Below are positions 13,601 through 26,200 of a stretch of 64,000 nt of DNA, one piece after another (within the stretch, counting starts at the first letter, position 1; each line of letters opens with the position of its first letter). The stretch is from Ancistrus triradiatus (Eukaryota > Chordata > Actinopteri > Siluriformes > Loricariidae): positions 81,083 to 145,082 of the forward strand of contig JAJAGP010001962.1 in assembly GCA_025084515.1 (NCBI GenBank), given 5' to 3'. The position numbers and the translations under genes were made by a program. The notes under the pieces were generated by a model. It worked only from the letters and a program-made list of their open reading frames with translations. It ran no database searches and had not been told where the DNA came from.

Positions 13601-16600
13601 ACCTGGTGAAGTGGTGCTCACTGCCGTACGAGGACAGCACGTGGGAGCTAAAGGAAGACGTGGATCAGAGTAAGATCGAGGAGTTTGGCCAGCTGCAGGC
13701 AGTCAGACCAGACTCCAAAATGGTGGTGAGACCGAATTCTGTTATCGCGTCCCCCTCCAGGCCCTTTGACCCATCTAGCTTCTTGCGTCTCCTCCTAGAC
13801 GTGGCTCTTTGAAAGCTCAGATAAACGAGTCCCCAGGGACCTGCAGAAACAGCAGCCACTCTTAAGTAGCGTTCTATTCCACCAGACCTTTCTTTAATAT
13901 CCATGTTTTTAGAGGCAGCCTGTTGCTCGTCCTGTAAGCCCTCTCTGAGCTGTTCTGCCCGGCGACCGAGCTCTGATTGGTCAGTCTGATTTTAACCCAG
14001 AAATGGGAACAGTGTCAGGGTCCGTCAGTTTTGTACAAATCGCACTCAGCTTTACCATGTAATCAGTTTCATAATTCGGCGGAGTGTTTCTTAATTGCGT
14101 GCTACCCCCCTTTGTGTTTGTAGGAACGCCCCCCGGCGAGTCACTGGAAGAAGCGGGAACAGTCGAGGGAGTACCGAAATGCTAACAGTCTCAGGGATTA
14201 CCAGCTGGAGGGTGTGAACTGGCTGCTCTTCAACTGGTACAACAGGTCAGTCCGATTCCCTGGTGTTGCATCGTGTTGCCAGATTTGATATTAATCCCCG
14301 CGTTTAACCCCCGACCCTCCCTCCCTGCAGGCGTAACTGTATCTTGGCTGACGAGATGGGTCTGGGGAAAACCATTCAGTCGCTCACGTTCCTGCAGGAG
14401 ATCCTCTACACTGGGATCAAGGGGCCCTTCCTGATCATCGCCCCCCTCTCCACCATCGCCAACTGGGAGCGCGAGTTCCGCACATGGACCCACCTGAACG
14501 TCATCGTCTACCACGGGAGCGCGCTGAGCCGTCAGATGCTGCAGCAGTACGAGATGTACTTCCGAGACTCTCAGGTTAGAAAACGCGGGACGTGACGTAC
14601 AGTTAGCCTTTGCTGTGGCTCGGCGGTTTCCGTAACGAGACGTGTGCCCGCAGGGCCGTGTGGTGAAGGGCGCGTACCGCTTCCAGGCGGTCATCACCAC
14701 GTTCGAGATGATTCTGGGAGGCTGTCCCGAGCTCAACGCCATAGACTGGCGCTGCGTCATCATTGACGAGGCTCATCGGCTGAAAAACAAGAATTGCAAG
14801 CTGCTGGAGGGCTTCAAACTCATGCACCTGGTACGTCTGCTGCCGCTCGCTATGTTGTGCCCGGGCGCCCTTTGTTGTGCCCCTGTTGACCCGTTCTGTC
14901 CTGACCTCTAGGAGCACAAGGTGCTGCTGACCGGGACACCGCTGCAGAACACGGTGGAGGAACTGTTCAGCCTGCTGCATTTCCTGGAGCCCACGCGCTT
15001 CCCCTCGGAGAGCACCTTCATGCAGGAGTTCGGGGACCTGAAGACGGAGGAGCAGGTCTCGGGCTAGCTTAACGTGTGCAGCTCGATTCTCGCTCTGTTA
15101 TCCGAGACGGTCCTGTTCAATCCGGTGTGTGTGTGTGTGGGTGAACAGGTCCAGAAGCTGCAGGCCATTCTGAAGCCGATGATGCTTCGCCGGCTGAAGG
15201 AGGACGTCGAGAAGAAGCTTGCTCCCAAAGAAGAGACCATTATCGAAGTGGAGCTGACTAACATTCAGAAGAAATACTACCGTGCCATCTTAGAGAAGAA
15301 CTTCTCCTTCCTGGCCAAAGGAGCCGGCCAAGCCAACGTTCCCAATCTGGTCAATACCATGATGGAGCTGAGGAAATGCTGCAACCACCCCTACCTCATC
15401 AAAGGTAAAACTATATATCTATATCTAATATATAGATATATTTCCATTAAGGTAATGTAAATTGAGTGAATGGGTTCCAGATCCCCAGAAAATCCCCCTG
15501 TATGAGGCATCAGCATTAATGGAGCTGTGTACAGGAGCTCCCTGATTTTATGATGCTCAACCAATCCATCATAACTTACATATATCATGAACTGCTGAGT
15601 TTACTGTGGTCTGTACTGCATCATTAACCTACAGTTGCCCTAAAATCATTAACACAAAGCTTTTTTTGTAATAAACTACTGAAAAATCTTGTCATTTAGC
15701 GAGTCATGGATTGAAAGTGGAAATGAAAGTGTAGATGTAAGACTAAAGAAAACCACTACACAGCAGAGCTCTGCACCGAGCGAGACCTAGTGACTCTGAA
15801 TCGTGAATCATGAATCGAGTCAACTTTACGTGGGTGCGTCCAGAACCGAGGTGTGTATGTACATAAATAAGGAAGGTTTATTCCCTATGCCTGCCTTAAT
15901 TTCACTCCCCCGACAGTACTGGGTGTGTCCGAAATCCTGGGTGTGCCAGCAGCCTTTTGTATCGAGTTAGAATCGGAATAGAAACAGGAATCGTATGTCA
16001 TGCTGCGTGGCATTTTGTCCTTTCACGTTAGAAAGTTGAACCGTCTCCGGATGCGCCTTCTCTGTGCTCCCTCAGGCGCCGAGGAGAAGATCCTGGAGGA
16101 TTTCCGCGAGGTGTGCAGCCCCTCTGCCCCAGACTTCCACCTGCAGGCCATGGTGCAGTCCGCCGGCAAACTCGTCCTCATCGATAAGCTGCTTCCCAAA
16201 ATGAAGGCTGGCGGCCACAAAGTGCTCATCTTCTCCCAGATGGTGCGCTGCCTCGACATCCTCGAAGACTACCTCATCCAGAGACGGTGCGTTCAACGAT
16301 GTGTAGCGCCGCCTCCTGGTGGAAGGGGTGTGTGTGTGTGTGAGCGTTGTGTGACGGGTCCTGTTTTTGTGCGTCCAGATACCTCTACGAGCGGATCGAC
16401 GGGCGCGTGCGTGGAAACCTTCGGCAGGCGGCGATCGATCGTTTCAGTAAGCCCGACTCGGACCGCTTTGTCTTCCTGCTGTGCACCAGAGCAGGAGGCC
16501 TGGGCATTAACCTGACTGCTGCTGACACCTGCATCATCTTCGACTCGGACTGGAACCCGCAGAATGACCTGCAGGTAGGAGCAGAGGCCGAGATCGGCTG

Positions 16601-19600
16601 TTTAGAGAGGTTCTCGTGGGGCTGACGTATGATTTTCGTGGCTTCCTTCCAGGCTCAGGCTCGCTGCCACAGAATCGGACAGAACAAAGCCGTGAAAGTG
16701 TACCGGCTGATCACCCGGAACTCGTATGAGAGGGAGATGTTCGACAGGGCTAGTCTCAAACTGGGATTGGACAAGGCTGTGCTTCAGAGCATGAGCGGCC
16801 GGGATAACAGCCTGGGAGGAGGAGGGGTAAGGACTTTTATTCCATCGCAAACGGCATGAGCCCCAGATGTTTATATATAAGTAAAAACATGTGAAATGGG
16901 GTCTAAACTATGATCTCCGCTCCTGTAGATGGCGCAGTAGAGTGGTTTGATTCTGAACTGGCTGAGGTATCGATGTTGTGGGATGTGCTGAGACGAGTCG
17001 GGTCGTATGTCAGCTGTTTGTATGTCTTCAGTGAACTATGTGGAATCTCTCTCTCTTTTTCTGGTAGAATATCCAGCAACAGCTCAATAAGAAAGAGATC
17101 GAGGACCTGCTGAGGCGTGGGGCGTACGGCGCGCTCATGGACGAGGAAGATGAGGGTGCGAAGTTCTGCGAGGAGGATATCGACCAGATCCTCCAGCGCA
17201 GGACTAAAACGATCACCATCGAGTCCGAGGGCCGCGGGTCCACGTTCGCCAAGGTGGACCAGTTTGTATCTTTAATAGACTAAGATGTTAGAGCGGAGTT
17301 ACAGGATGATTCTAAGACCATTTCCAAGCTGTCTTTGAAGTGATGAGTCGTTTGACGGAGGAATTGTGTCGGGGTTTATAGTGAGATTACATGCAGGAAC
17401 ATGTGACTGATGCAAGTCAAGCTTTTGTTTTGTGAATGTTTATGTACAAGCTCCTTAAACTGAGGTGATTTGAGTTTGATTGTTTTCTACTCTAATATTA
17501 CAGGCCAGTTTCGTAGCCTCCGGGAACCGTACGGATATCTCTCTGGACGACCCCAACTTCTGGGACAAATGGGCCAAGAAGGCCGAGATCGATCTGGACT
17601 CGGCCAACGGCAGAGTGAGTGGATGTTTGGGAAGCGTTTGCAGAGTTATAATGGCTTTTAGTGAGGAAAAATGTCGGTTTTTACAATGGAAAGACAAGGG
17701 AAAACTCCTGAAGTGTTATAAGGAAGGAACAGGACCAAGAGTCAAAGTTACCCAGCCTCCTTGGACAGCTCAGAAGTCCGTAATGGTTTAAATAAACAGA
17801 AGCTAAATGTAGAAATTAGAAATATATATGGTGTAAGAAATGAAAGAGAGACCAGTGTTAGGAAGAGTATAATAAAGTAGAAAGTAATATATGTAATAAA
17901 TATAAAGCTTTTCCCTGTAGTAGTTATGAAGGATCACATTACAGTGTGCTGAGCGACAGGGAGAAGCCCCGAGCTGGAACTTTTCTCTCTTCCAAAAACG
18001 TGCTTTTGCATTATTGTCCATTTCAGGATGCAAAAATTTGGAGTTGCGGTGAAATGCAACCAACAATAGCCTGCAATCTGGAGCTGTTTTCTACTAATAG
18101 ATAAAGAATTCATAATAAAGCAAGCTTTGTGATACTTATTTTAACGCATGGTATGGAAATTCGTCCGTTTGTAACACCCCTGTGATGCGGCGGTGTCTTT
18201 CTCCGGCCCCACAGAACAGCCTGGTTATCGACACGCCCAGGGTGCGCAAGCAGACGAGGCCGTTCAGTGCCACCAAAGACGAGCTGGCCGAGCTTTCAGA
18301 GGGCGAGAGCAGCGGAGACGACAAACCCAAGCTCCGGCGCCCGCACGACCGTCTGAACAGCTACGGCCGCACCGAGTGCTTCAGGGTGGAGAAGAACCTC
18401 CTGGTGTATGGGTGAGTGCTGCTTAGTGGTGTGGGGGGCTTAGGTGGGGAGAGGGAACGCACTAACGCCGACCGGTGCCCCGATTTAGGTGGGGCCGCTG
18501 GAGGGACATCCTTCAGCACGGCCGCTTCAAGAGGCAGCTGAGCGAGAGGGACGTGGAGTGGATCTGTAGGGCGCTGCTCGCCTACTGCCTGGTGCACTAC
18601 AGGGGAGACGACAAAATCAAGAGCTTCATGTGGGACCTGATCGCCCCCACGGAGGACGGCAGGACCAAAGAGCTCCAGAACCACCTGGGTACGGCACGGG
18701 TCGGTGTCGAAGGGGTTTTGGCGCGAGTGACCCGGGCTGCTCACCCACAGCTGTGCTTTCTCCCCTCAGGACTCTCGACGCCGGTCCCTCGGGGCAGGAA
18801 GGGGAAGAAGATGAAGAACCAGTCGAGCGGCTTCGACATTCAGAAGGCCGAGTGGATCAGGAAGCACAACCCCGAGCACATGCTGTCCGACGACGGGTAC
18901 AAGAAACACCTAAAGCATCACTGCAACAAGTAGGCCTACTTCAGCTCTCTCTGTTTTTTTTGCTAGGAGTTGTGTTTGCATTGCAGTCGTGATCTTTGGA
19001 CCGAAATAGTCCATTAGCAGTGGATTAATCAGAAGATTAGAAGTGTGTTTGGAGATTTGTGGAAGTTTTGTGTACAGTAGATGCTGAGATTTCTCACAAT
19101 TTCTAGCATCTATTCATGCAAGTGCGTACCGACTACTGTTTTGTTTTTGTTCTCAGTTTTTGGGGGGAATTTCTTGGCTGTTTTCACTGTAAAGTAATGC
19201 AAAACTGGTTATGGTTTTAGCCCAATAGAGGTTCTTAAAACACTTTTCATTTCTGTTATAATGCTTTATTGGCATGACTCTTATGGTACAGTGGTGCCAA
19301 AGGGAATGTGATTCATGAGGAATAAATAACATGTATGTACAATAACAGTAATAGAAAAGAAATCTTCACGCGCTCAGATTCAAAAGGCTTTATTGGCACG
19401 TGTTGAAATGGACAGCTGTTGCCAAAGCAATAATGTTAAAGAGCGAAAAATGTATAAAATAGCATAAAACAATAAAGTAAATAAATATATAAAGGTTAAG
19501 GTACTGGACTATGAACCAGAGGGTCCAGGGTTCAACCTTATGCAATGCTGCCTCTGTGTAGGGTGCTGCTGAGGGTCCGAATGCTGTACTATCTGAAGCA

Positions 19601-21170
19601 GGAGCTGATCGGAGCGCAGTGTCAGAACGTTCTGGAAGGAGCCGAAGCGAGGTGAGACCAAGCTTTCAGCACACCGAGTGGTATTTCTGATGTACATGAT
19701 GGCCAGGGCTGCCTTAACTGTCCTTCTGGACTGTTCCTGTAGTGCCGTAGAGATGTGGGTTCCCGAGCCGGATCATTCCGACCTTCCCACGTTATGGTGG
19801 GACTCCATGGCGGACAAGTGTCTCCTGTTAGGAGTGTTTAAGCATGGTGAGGTGACGAGCACAAAGCCGGGGTTGGGATGTGGAAGAGAAGCTGGCTGTT
19901 TGATGAAGTGGCGTGTGCGTGTGTTGGCAGGTTATGAGAAGTACAACACTATCCGCGCGGACGCCGCTCTGTGCTTCCTGGACCGCGTCGGCCGGCCGGA
20001 TGACAAAGCCATCGCCGCCGAGCAGAGAGGGAATGACTTTATGGACGGGTGAGGGACACGCCCACAGAAAGTACCACAGGTAGATACTGAGCTGACTAAA
20101 CTGATCTGTGATTCCGTGTCTGTACGTGTAGGGACGTTGACGATCCGGAGTATAAGCCCGCCCCTGCTCTGCTTAAAGATGAAATCGAGGTGAGCCAGCT
20201 AAAGAAACCCGTACCTTGATTGATACCGGTGCTGCGTTCTAGATCTAATGTGCGTTCCCTCTGCAGGATGATGCTTCGTCTCCGGGTGATTTGGTCATAA
20301 CGGACGCAGTGGGAGGTAGGTCCGATTCTGTGCCCGCATGTCGTGTTCCTGAGCCGGCCTGGCACCTCATACGTCCTGTGTGTGGCTGTGCAGAAGGAAG
20401 CTCGCTGTCGGACCCCGGAGGCGGCTCTCTCGGCCCGGTCGCGTCCTCGTACTGGCCGTCCTCGTCGGCGCTGACGGCTCGCCTGAGGCGTCTCATAACG
20501 GCGTCCCAGCGCTTCACTAAGAGCAGACAGATCCTGCAGATTCACCAGACCCAGCAGGCCGTGCCTCCGGAGCTCTGCCCCCTGCCCCCGACGCTCAGCG
20601 ACGCCCTCAACCCCAAAATGGCAGCCAAGATCGAGAGGCAGCAAAGGTACCGGTTTGTCAAGTATACATCAAAGCTCTATCTTCTTTAGCAGCATCTTTG
20701 ACCATATTATTGTCCTTAATAAGATTCCTCAACTCAGAAGCTCCCAGTTGCCAGGTCCACTTAAGTGACTTTGGGCTCATTATCTATGGCGTCGCATACA
20801 AAGGCGGGTACCTAGTTGCGCTTTGCATGTTTTTGGGCCCCCCCCCCCGATAGCGTTATATAAGAAGTTGAATGCATCGTGACCTGGAGTTTAGTTACTG
20901 TATGGTAGCGGAGCCGCTGAAACAGACGTTTGGTCCTGCTGTGCAGATGGACCCGGAGGGAGGAGGCGGACTTTTACCGCGTGGTCTCCACATTCGGCGT
21001 GGTGTTTGATCCTGACATGGGTCGCTTCGACTGGACCAAGTTCAGAGCCATGGCTCGACTGCACAAGAAGACGGACGAGAGTCTGCACAAGTACCTCTGT
21101 GCTTTCACTGCCATGTGCAGGAGGGTGTGCCGCTTACCGTCCAGGGAGGGGGGTGAGTCTCTCTCTCCAT

Positions 21171-21213
<43 letters not shown>

Positions 21214-23165
21214 TTTGTTGCACGGTACGTTTTAAAACTCCTGTCTGGCTCACCTGTGTAGACATGGTGGATCCGGCTCTGTCCATCCAGCCGATCACGG
21301 AGGAGCGCGCGTCGCGTACGCTGTACCGGGTGGAGCTGCTCCGGCAGATCCGAGAGCAGGTCCTGCGGCACCCTCAGCTCTATGAGCGCTTGGCGCTGTG
21401 CCAGCCGGGTACCGACCTGCCCGTGTGGTGGGAGCCGGGCACGCACGACCGAGACTTGCTGATCGGCGCCGCCAAGCACGGCGTGAGCCGGACGGACTAC
21501 CACATCCTCCGGGACCCTGAGCTGAGCTTCATGACGGCCCAGAGAAACTACAGCCAGAACAAGGGCGCTCCACCTCAAAGCCAGGCGCTCCAGCCGGGGC
21601 ACTCGCGCACGCCCACGCCGTTGCTGCAGAGCCAAGCCGCCGGGGCGTCGCCGTCACCCTCGCCGCTTGCCAACTCCACCCCGGCGGAGGTCGTGCCCAA
21701 AGAGGAGCTGCTCGTGGAAACCGAGGAGAGATGGCCCGCCGCCAAGCCCCTGACGCCCGCGGGAGAGGGTTTGAAAGATGGAGAGAAGGAGAGGCGGATG
21801 GAGGCCGCCCGGACGAAGCCGCTGGCCCCGAACCCGGAGAGCCGCAAGCAGAAGAAGCTGAGCAAGAGGAGTCGGAGGGAGGCGAGAAGGAAATCCGATT
21901 CGGACACGGAATCGGACGCTTCTTCCTCCAGCTCCTCGTCCAGCTCTTCGTCCAGATCCTCGTCTTCGTCCTCATCCTCGTCACGGTCAGGGTCCAGCTC
22001 CTCGTCCTCGTCGACTTCCTGCTCTTCCGGCTCGTCGTCCTCGTCCTCGTCGTCCTCCTCCTCTGAAGATAGCGACAGAGAAGGCGTTCCCAAGAGCGGT
22101 GAGTAACAGCTGTACTTCCTGTACGTCGGTAGAAATCGGCGCGTTTTGAGCCCATTAGGTCTGTGCTGAAGATTCGATACAGCAAAATATCGCAGTATTT
22201 ATATTTGTGACTTGCATCGACCTTTCAGCTCTAAATATTTTTTGTAGCGGAAATAAAAACTCTGATCGTACACCATGTCTTAGATTTTAGCTGCTTTTAT
22301 ATTTTCGGTTCACTGTGTGGTATATCACAATATATCGTGATATCATCGTATTGTGCAGTACCCGCCCCTACTTTACATTCCCTTGAGTAGTCCGATAGCA
22401 GGAAAGCTCCCTGACTCATTCAGTGATCGGGTTTCTGCTATGTGACCAGACGATGATCTGACAGAAAGATCTGATGCAGACTTCAAACTTTAATATGAAA
22501 TAAAGAAATTCAGCATTTTCTTACTGCGTTTCAGTTTCCCCCAAAAATCTTTGGTGCTGCGTTTAATTCCACGGTTGCCAGATCCTGTGGGAGACCTAAA
22601 CAACCGGGTCAAAGCACAAAAGAAGCAGAGTTTCCTAGAATAAGAGGACCTGGCAACCGCCATCACATCTACTGAGATTTCTTAAACACAGTACTAACAA
22701 TAATTCTAAATTTAAAGTAAAAGCAGACTCCTGTATCGGTAGTTGTGCATTGGAATCGGATCGGAACTGACAAAATGTGGCTCCGCCCCTCACTGGTTTA
22801 ATTCCAGGGTTGCCAGATCCCATGGGAGAAATAAGCAAGTGTGAAGGTTCTTAAATTAAGAGGACTTGGCAACCCTCCATGCATTTTCCGAGCTAAAATC
22901 CCCCATTTCTAGATCGGAGTGTGCTGTTTACTAATAACATTGTTTAATGGTCATAATAACTGCAGAAATAATTGCAAATTGGTGTCAGATAATTGAGTCA
23001 ATGGCCAACTTTCTGTAAGCGAACAGTTTACTATATAATTAAATTTTAATTATGCGTTTAATTATATTTTCAACCTCAGGTAGGAAGCTATAATGGATAT
23101 TGTTTACAAAATTGATTTTGGGCCCTGCTATAGTATTACCTTTAGGACTGTTGTTTATTCTCTTC

Positions 23166-23202
<37 letters not shown>

Positions 23203-26200
23203 GTGTGTGCGTGTGTGTGTGCGTGTGTGTGTGCGTGTGTGTGTGCGTGTGTGTGTGCGTGTGCGTGTGTGTGTGTGTGTGTGCGCGTAGCCGCGGCAGT
23301 AGCCGGTATAAAAGGCTTCGACGAGGACAGTATAGCGTCTCACAGCACTACTCATGATGACACTCAGGACAGTCACGTGACCAACGGCACTGCTAACCTC
23401 ACCCACCCGTTCCACGGAGGAGGCTACATGCTCGCTGCTTCCTACTGGCCGAAGGTAAGCGCTCGCGGCCGAGTCCTCGGGGCGGTCGGCGTGAGGTCGG
23501 GCCTCACACAGTGTCGTCCCTCCTTTGCAGGACCGTGTGATGATAAACCGACTGGACAGTATTTGCCAGGCGGTGTTGAAGGGCAAGTGGCCCGGGTCTC
23601 GGCGCGTCTACGAGGGAAGCGCGGTGTCCTCGTTTTACACCACCAAGCTCCTGGACAGCGCGGCCTCCCTGGCTGACGACCCCGCGGCCTCCCCTCAGGG
23701 CTCAAAGGTGAAGAAGCTTGATGCAGACAGAGAGAAGGAGTTCTCGGTCAAAATCAATGACGTATGTTTGTTTTAAGTTCTCCCCTACCCCCCCTCCTCC
23801 CAGACGCCGAGCTGCAGCGGCTAGTGCAGCGTCAGGCGCGCTTCTGCTTCTGCTTCTGCTTTTGGGTTCGTTTCACCCCGCCCTCTCCTGTTCCCTGCTA
23901 ACATTTTCGGCGCCTTCTTTTATGACTAATCGCCATTTTTCGCTTGGCCTGCTATCGAGATGTATTTGGGCTGTGTTCAAAACTGTTCCGTTTGACAGAT
24001 CTGGTGCCTTTCTATTTTTACAATGCAGCGTATAGTTATCCAAGGACAAGAGCAGCCTAGGGCGACAGTGGCAAGGAAAAACTCCCTAAACATTATAAGG
24101 ACCAAGACTCAAAAAGGGACCTGACCTCCTTGGGTGGCTTAGATATTAGTATGTAAGAAGTCAACTAAATGATCTAATTAATAAGTTTATAGCAGTAGCT
24201 TCAATAAACAGAAGCTTGATATGAAAAATGTGCATATAGGCCTTATTTCGTCAAGCTTGGTTAGTTCCTTATGATATTTAGGGATTTTCCTTGCCGCTGT
24301 CGCCCTAGGCTTGCTCGGTTTGAGATTGGGCTTAGATATTAGAAGATAATATTAAAATTGTAAAGCTGCTTTGAGACCATGACTGGTGAAATAAATCTGA
24401 CTTGGTGAATGAAGAACCAGACCTCAGGAATTCTAACGCTTAGTCGACCATTTTGGACCTCGTGGTGACCAGGGAACAGTTTAGAGTGCAGCCCTCGATT
24501 TATTTCTACTCCACAGCTGATCTCTGATGGCTTTTGACCCTTAGCAGGAAGGCAGTCTGAAGCTGACCTTCCAGAAGCAGGGCCTGTCGTTAAAGCGCCC
24601 CCTGGATTCAGAAGACGCTCCTCTGGCGCAGCAGCAGTACCTGGCTCGGTTACAGGAGCTGCAGAACGCCTCTGATACCAGCCTGACCGATTACACCAAA
24701 TCACAGATCAGCTATCCTCATGGTAAACGCGCACACACACACGCGCACACGCTGAATTGAATGAGAAAAGTATATTGTGAATATCAAATCAACCACTTGG
24801 ACTGTAAAAAACGAGTGAAATATTGGAGTCAGCTTTAATTATTACGTCTGTATTACGCACTGTTTGAGTTTGAATGCATATTAAACAAGCAAAGTGTGAA
24901 CGCGTGATACTTTTAATAGCCGAAGCGCCCTCTTGTGGACGTAGGTAATAATGTTGGTTTGAAATGCATGTCCTTATGTACAGTCCAGTAACTGTAGATG
25001 AAGATCCAGTGGTTCAAAATGCAGTAGGTTCACTTTTAGCTTTTTAATCGGGAAAGCTGGATAAAACACTCAAATAAAAAATGGCCAGCCCACCAGCGTG
25101 CTTTCTGTACAGCCCTGAGCAGTCAGGTGCAGCTGAACGGACTGGTCGACGGTCAGCCAGTGGTGAAGAAGAGGAGAGGAAGAAGGAAAAATGTCGAAGG
25201 AGTGGATCTTCTCTTCATGAGCAAGAACAGACCTCCTGCCATGCCTGATCAGGTACCGAATCAGATTTACACCTTGTACTCATGAGTATGAGCGCAGCTG
25301 CCCGATGGACTGTTGTCTGAGGTTATTGCTTAGAAAAGTGTCTATATGAGGGTATTTCCATGTGTAATCAAATTTCAGGACATGCATGTTGTCGGGTTTG
25401 GGAACTACTGAGAATTGTTGTTTAGTGAAATAAAGCTGTAATTTGCTAAGAACAAAAAAAATAAAAATAAAAAGTATATTAATATCAATTTTGTCTGGTC
25501 CGTACTCGTGTCCTCACGCTGGTCCTTCCCTGTGCAGGCTGCCTCGGGTTGGAGCACGAGCCCTGGCATGACCGCCGGTTCCTCTCAGGCCGCCGGACCT
25601 CTGGACACCGACAGCAGAGTGCCCGTCATAAACCTCAAAGATGGGACGCGGCTCGCCGGAGACGACGCCCCCAGGAGGAAGGACCTGGATCAGTGGCTGA
25701 AGGAGCATCCTGGATTCGTGGCAGACGTCGGCGCGTTCATCCCTGTTAGTAGGGCCGTGCCGGTAACAGATAAACCTGATTAACTTGGTGGGCTCGAGGC
25801 GGCTTTGGCCGTGTCTATTTGATCGGTTAGCGTCCACTTTGCTCGTGTTCAATGGAGGTGTGTGTGTGTGTGTGTGTGTGTGTAGGGGGTGAACAAGACC
25901 CAGTTTCAGGAGGGGCGGCCGAAACAGAAGAGGCATCGCTGCAGGAATCCCAACAAGATCGACGTCAATAGCCTGACGGGAGAGGAGCGGGTCCAGATCA
26001 TCAACAGGAGGAACGCTCGCAAGGTCAGGAGTGCTTCTGAGTGTTTCCCTGCGCTCCCTCTCTGGCCGTGTGTCTTAATCGTGCCTTAATCGCGCTCTCT
26101 GCCCGGGTTTAGATCGGTGGTGCGTTTGCTCCTCCGCTGAAGGATCTGAGTCGCTTCCTCCAGGAGAACCCGGAGTACGGAATCCCTCCGGAGTGGGCTG

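Larger units (their letters stand above)
22099..23290. other. chd9 intron between window exons 29 and 30
   Basis: 1.2 kb holding a TAGGGGCGGG-type MITE end (right boundary near 22371), two GTTGCCAG MITEs and a long (GT)n. Confidence 0.55.

Noticed and set aside
21575..22093. 172-codon acidic minus-strand frame
   Set aside because: Antisense shadow of the chd9 serine tract in exon 29.
23093..23357. Cys/Val repeat frames
   Set aside because: Translation of the (GT)n microsatellite.
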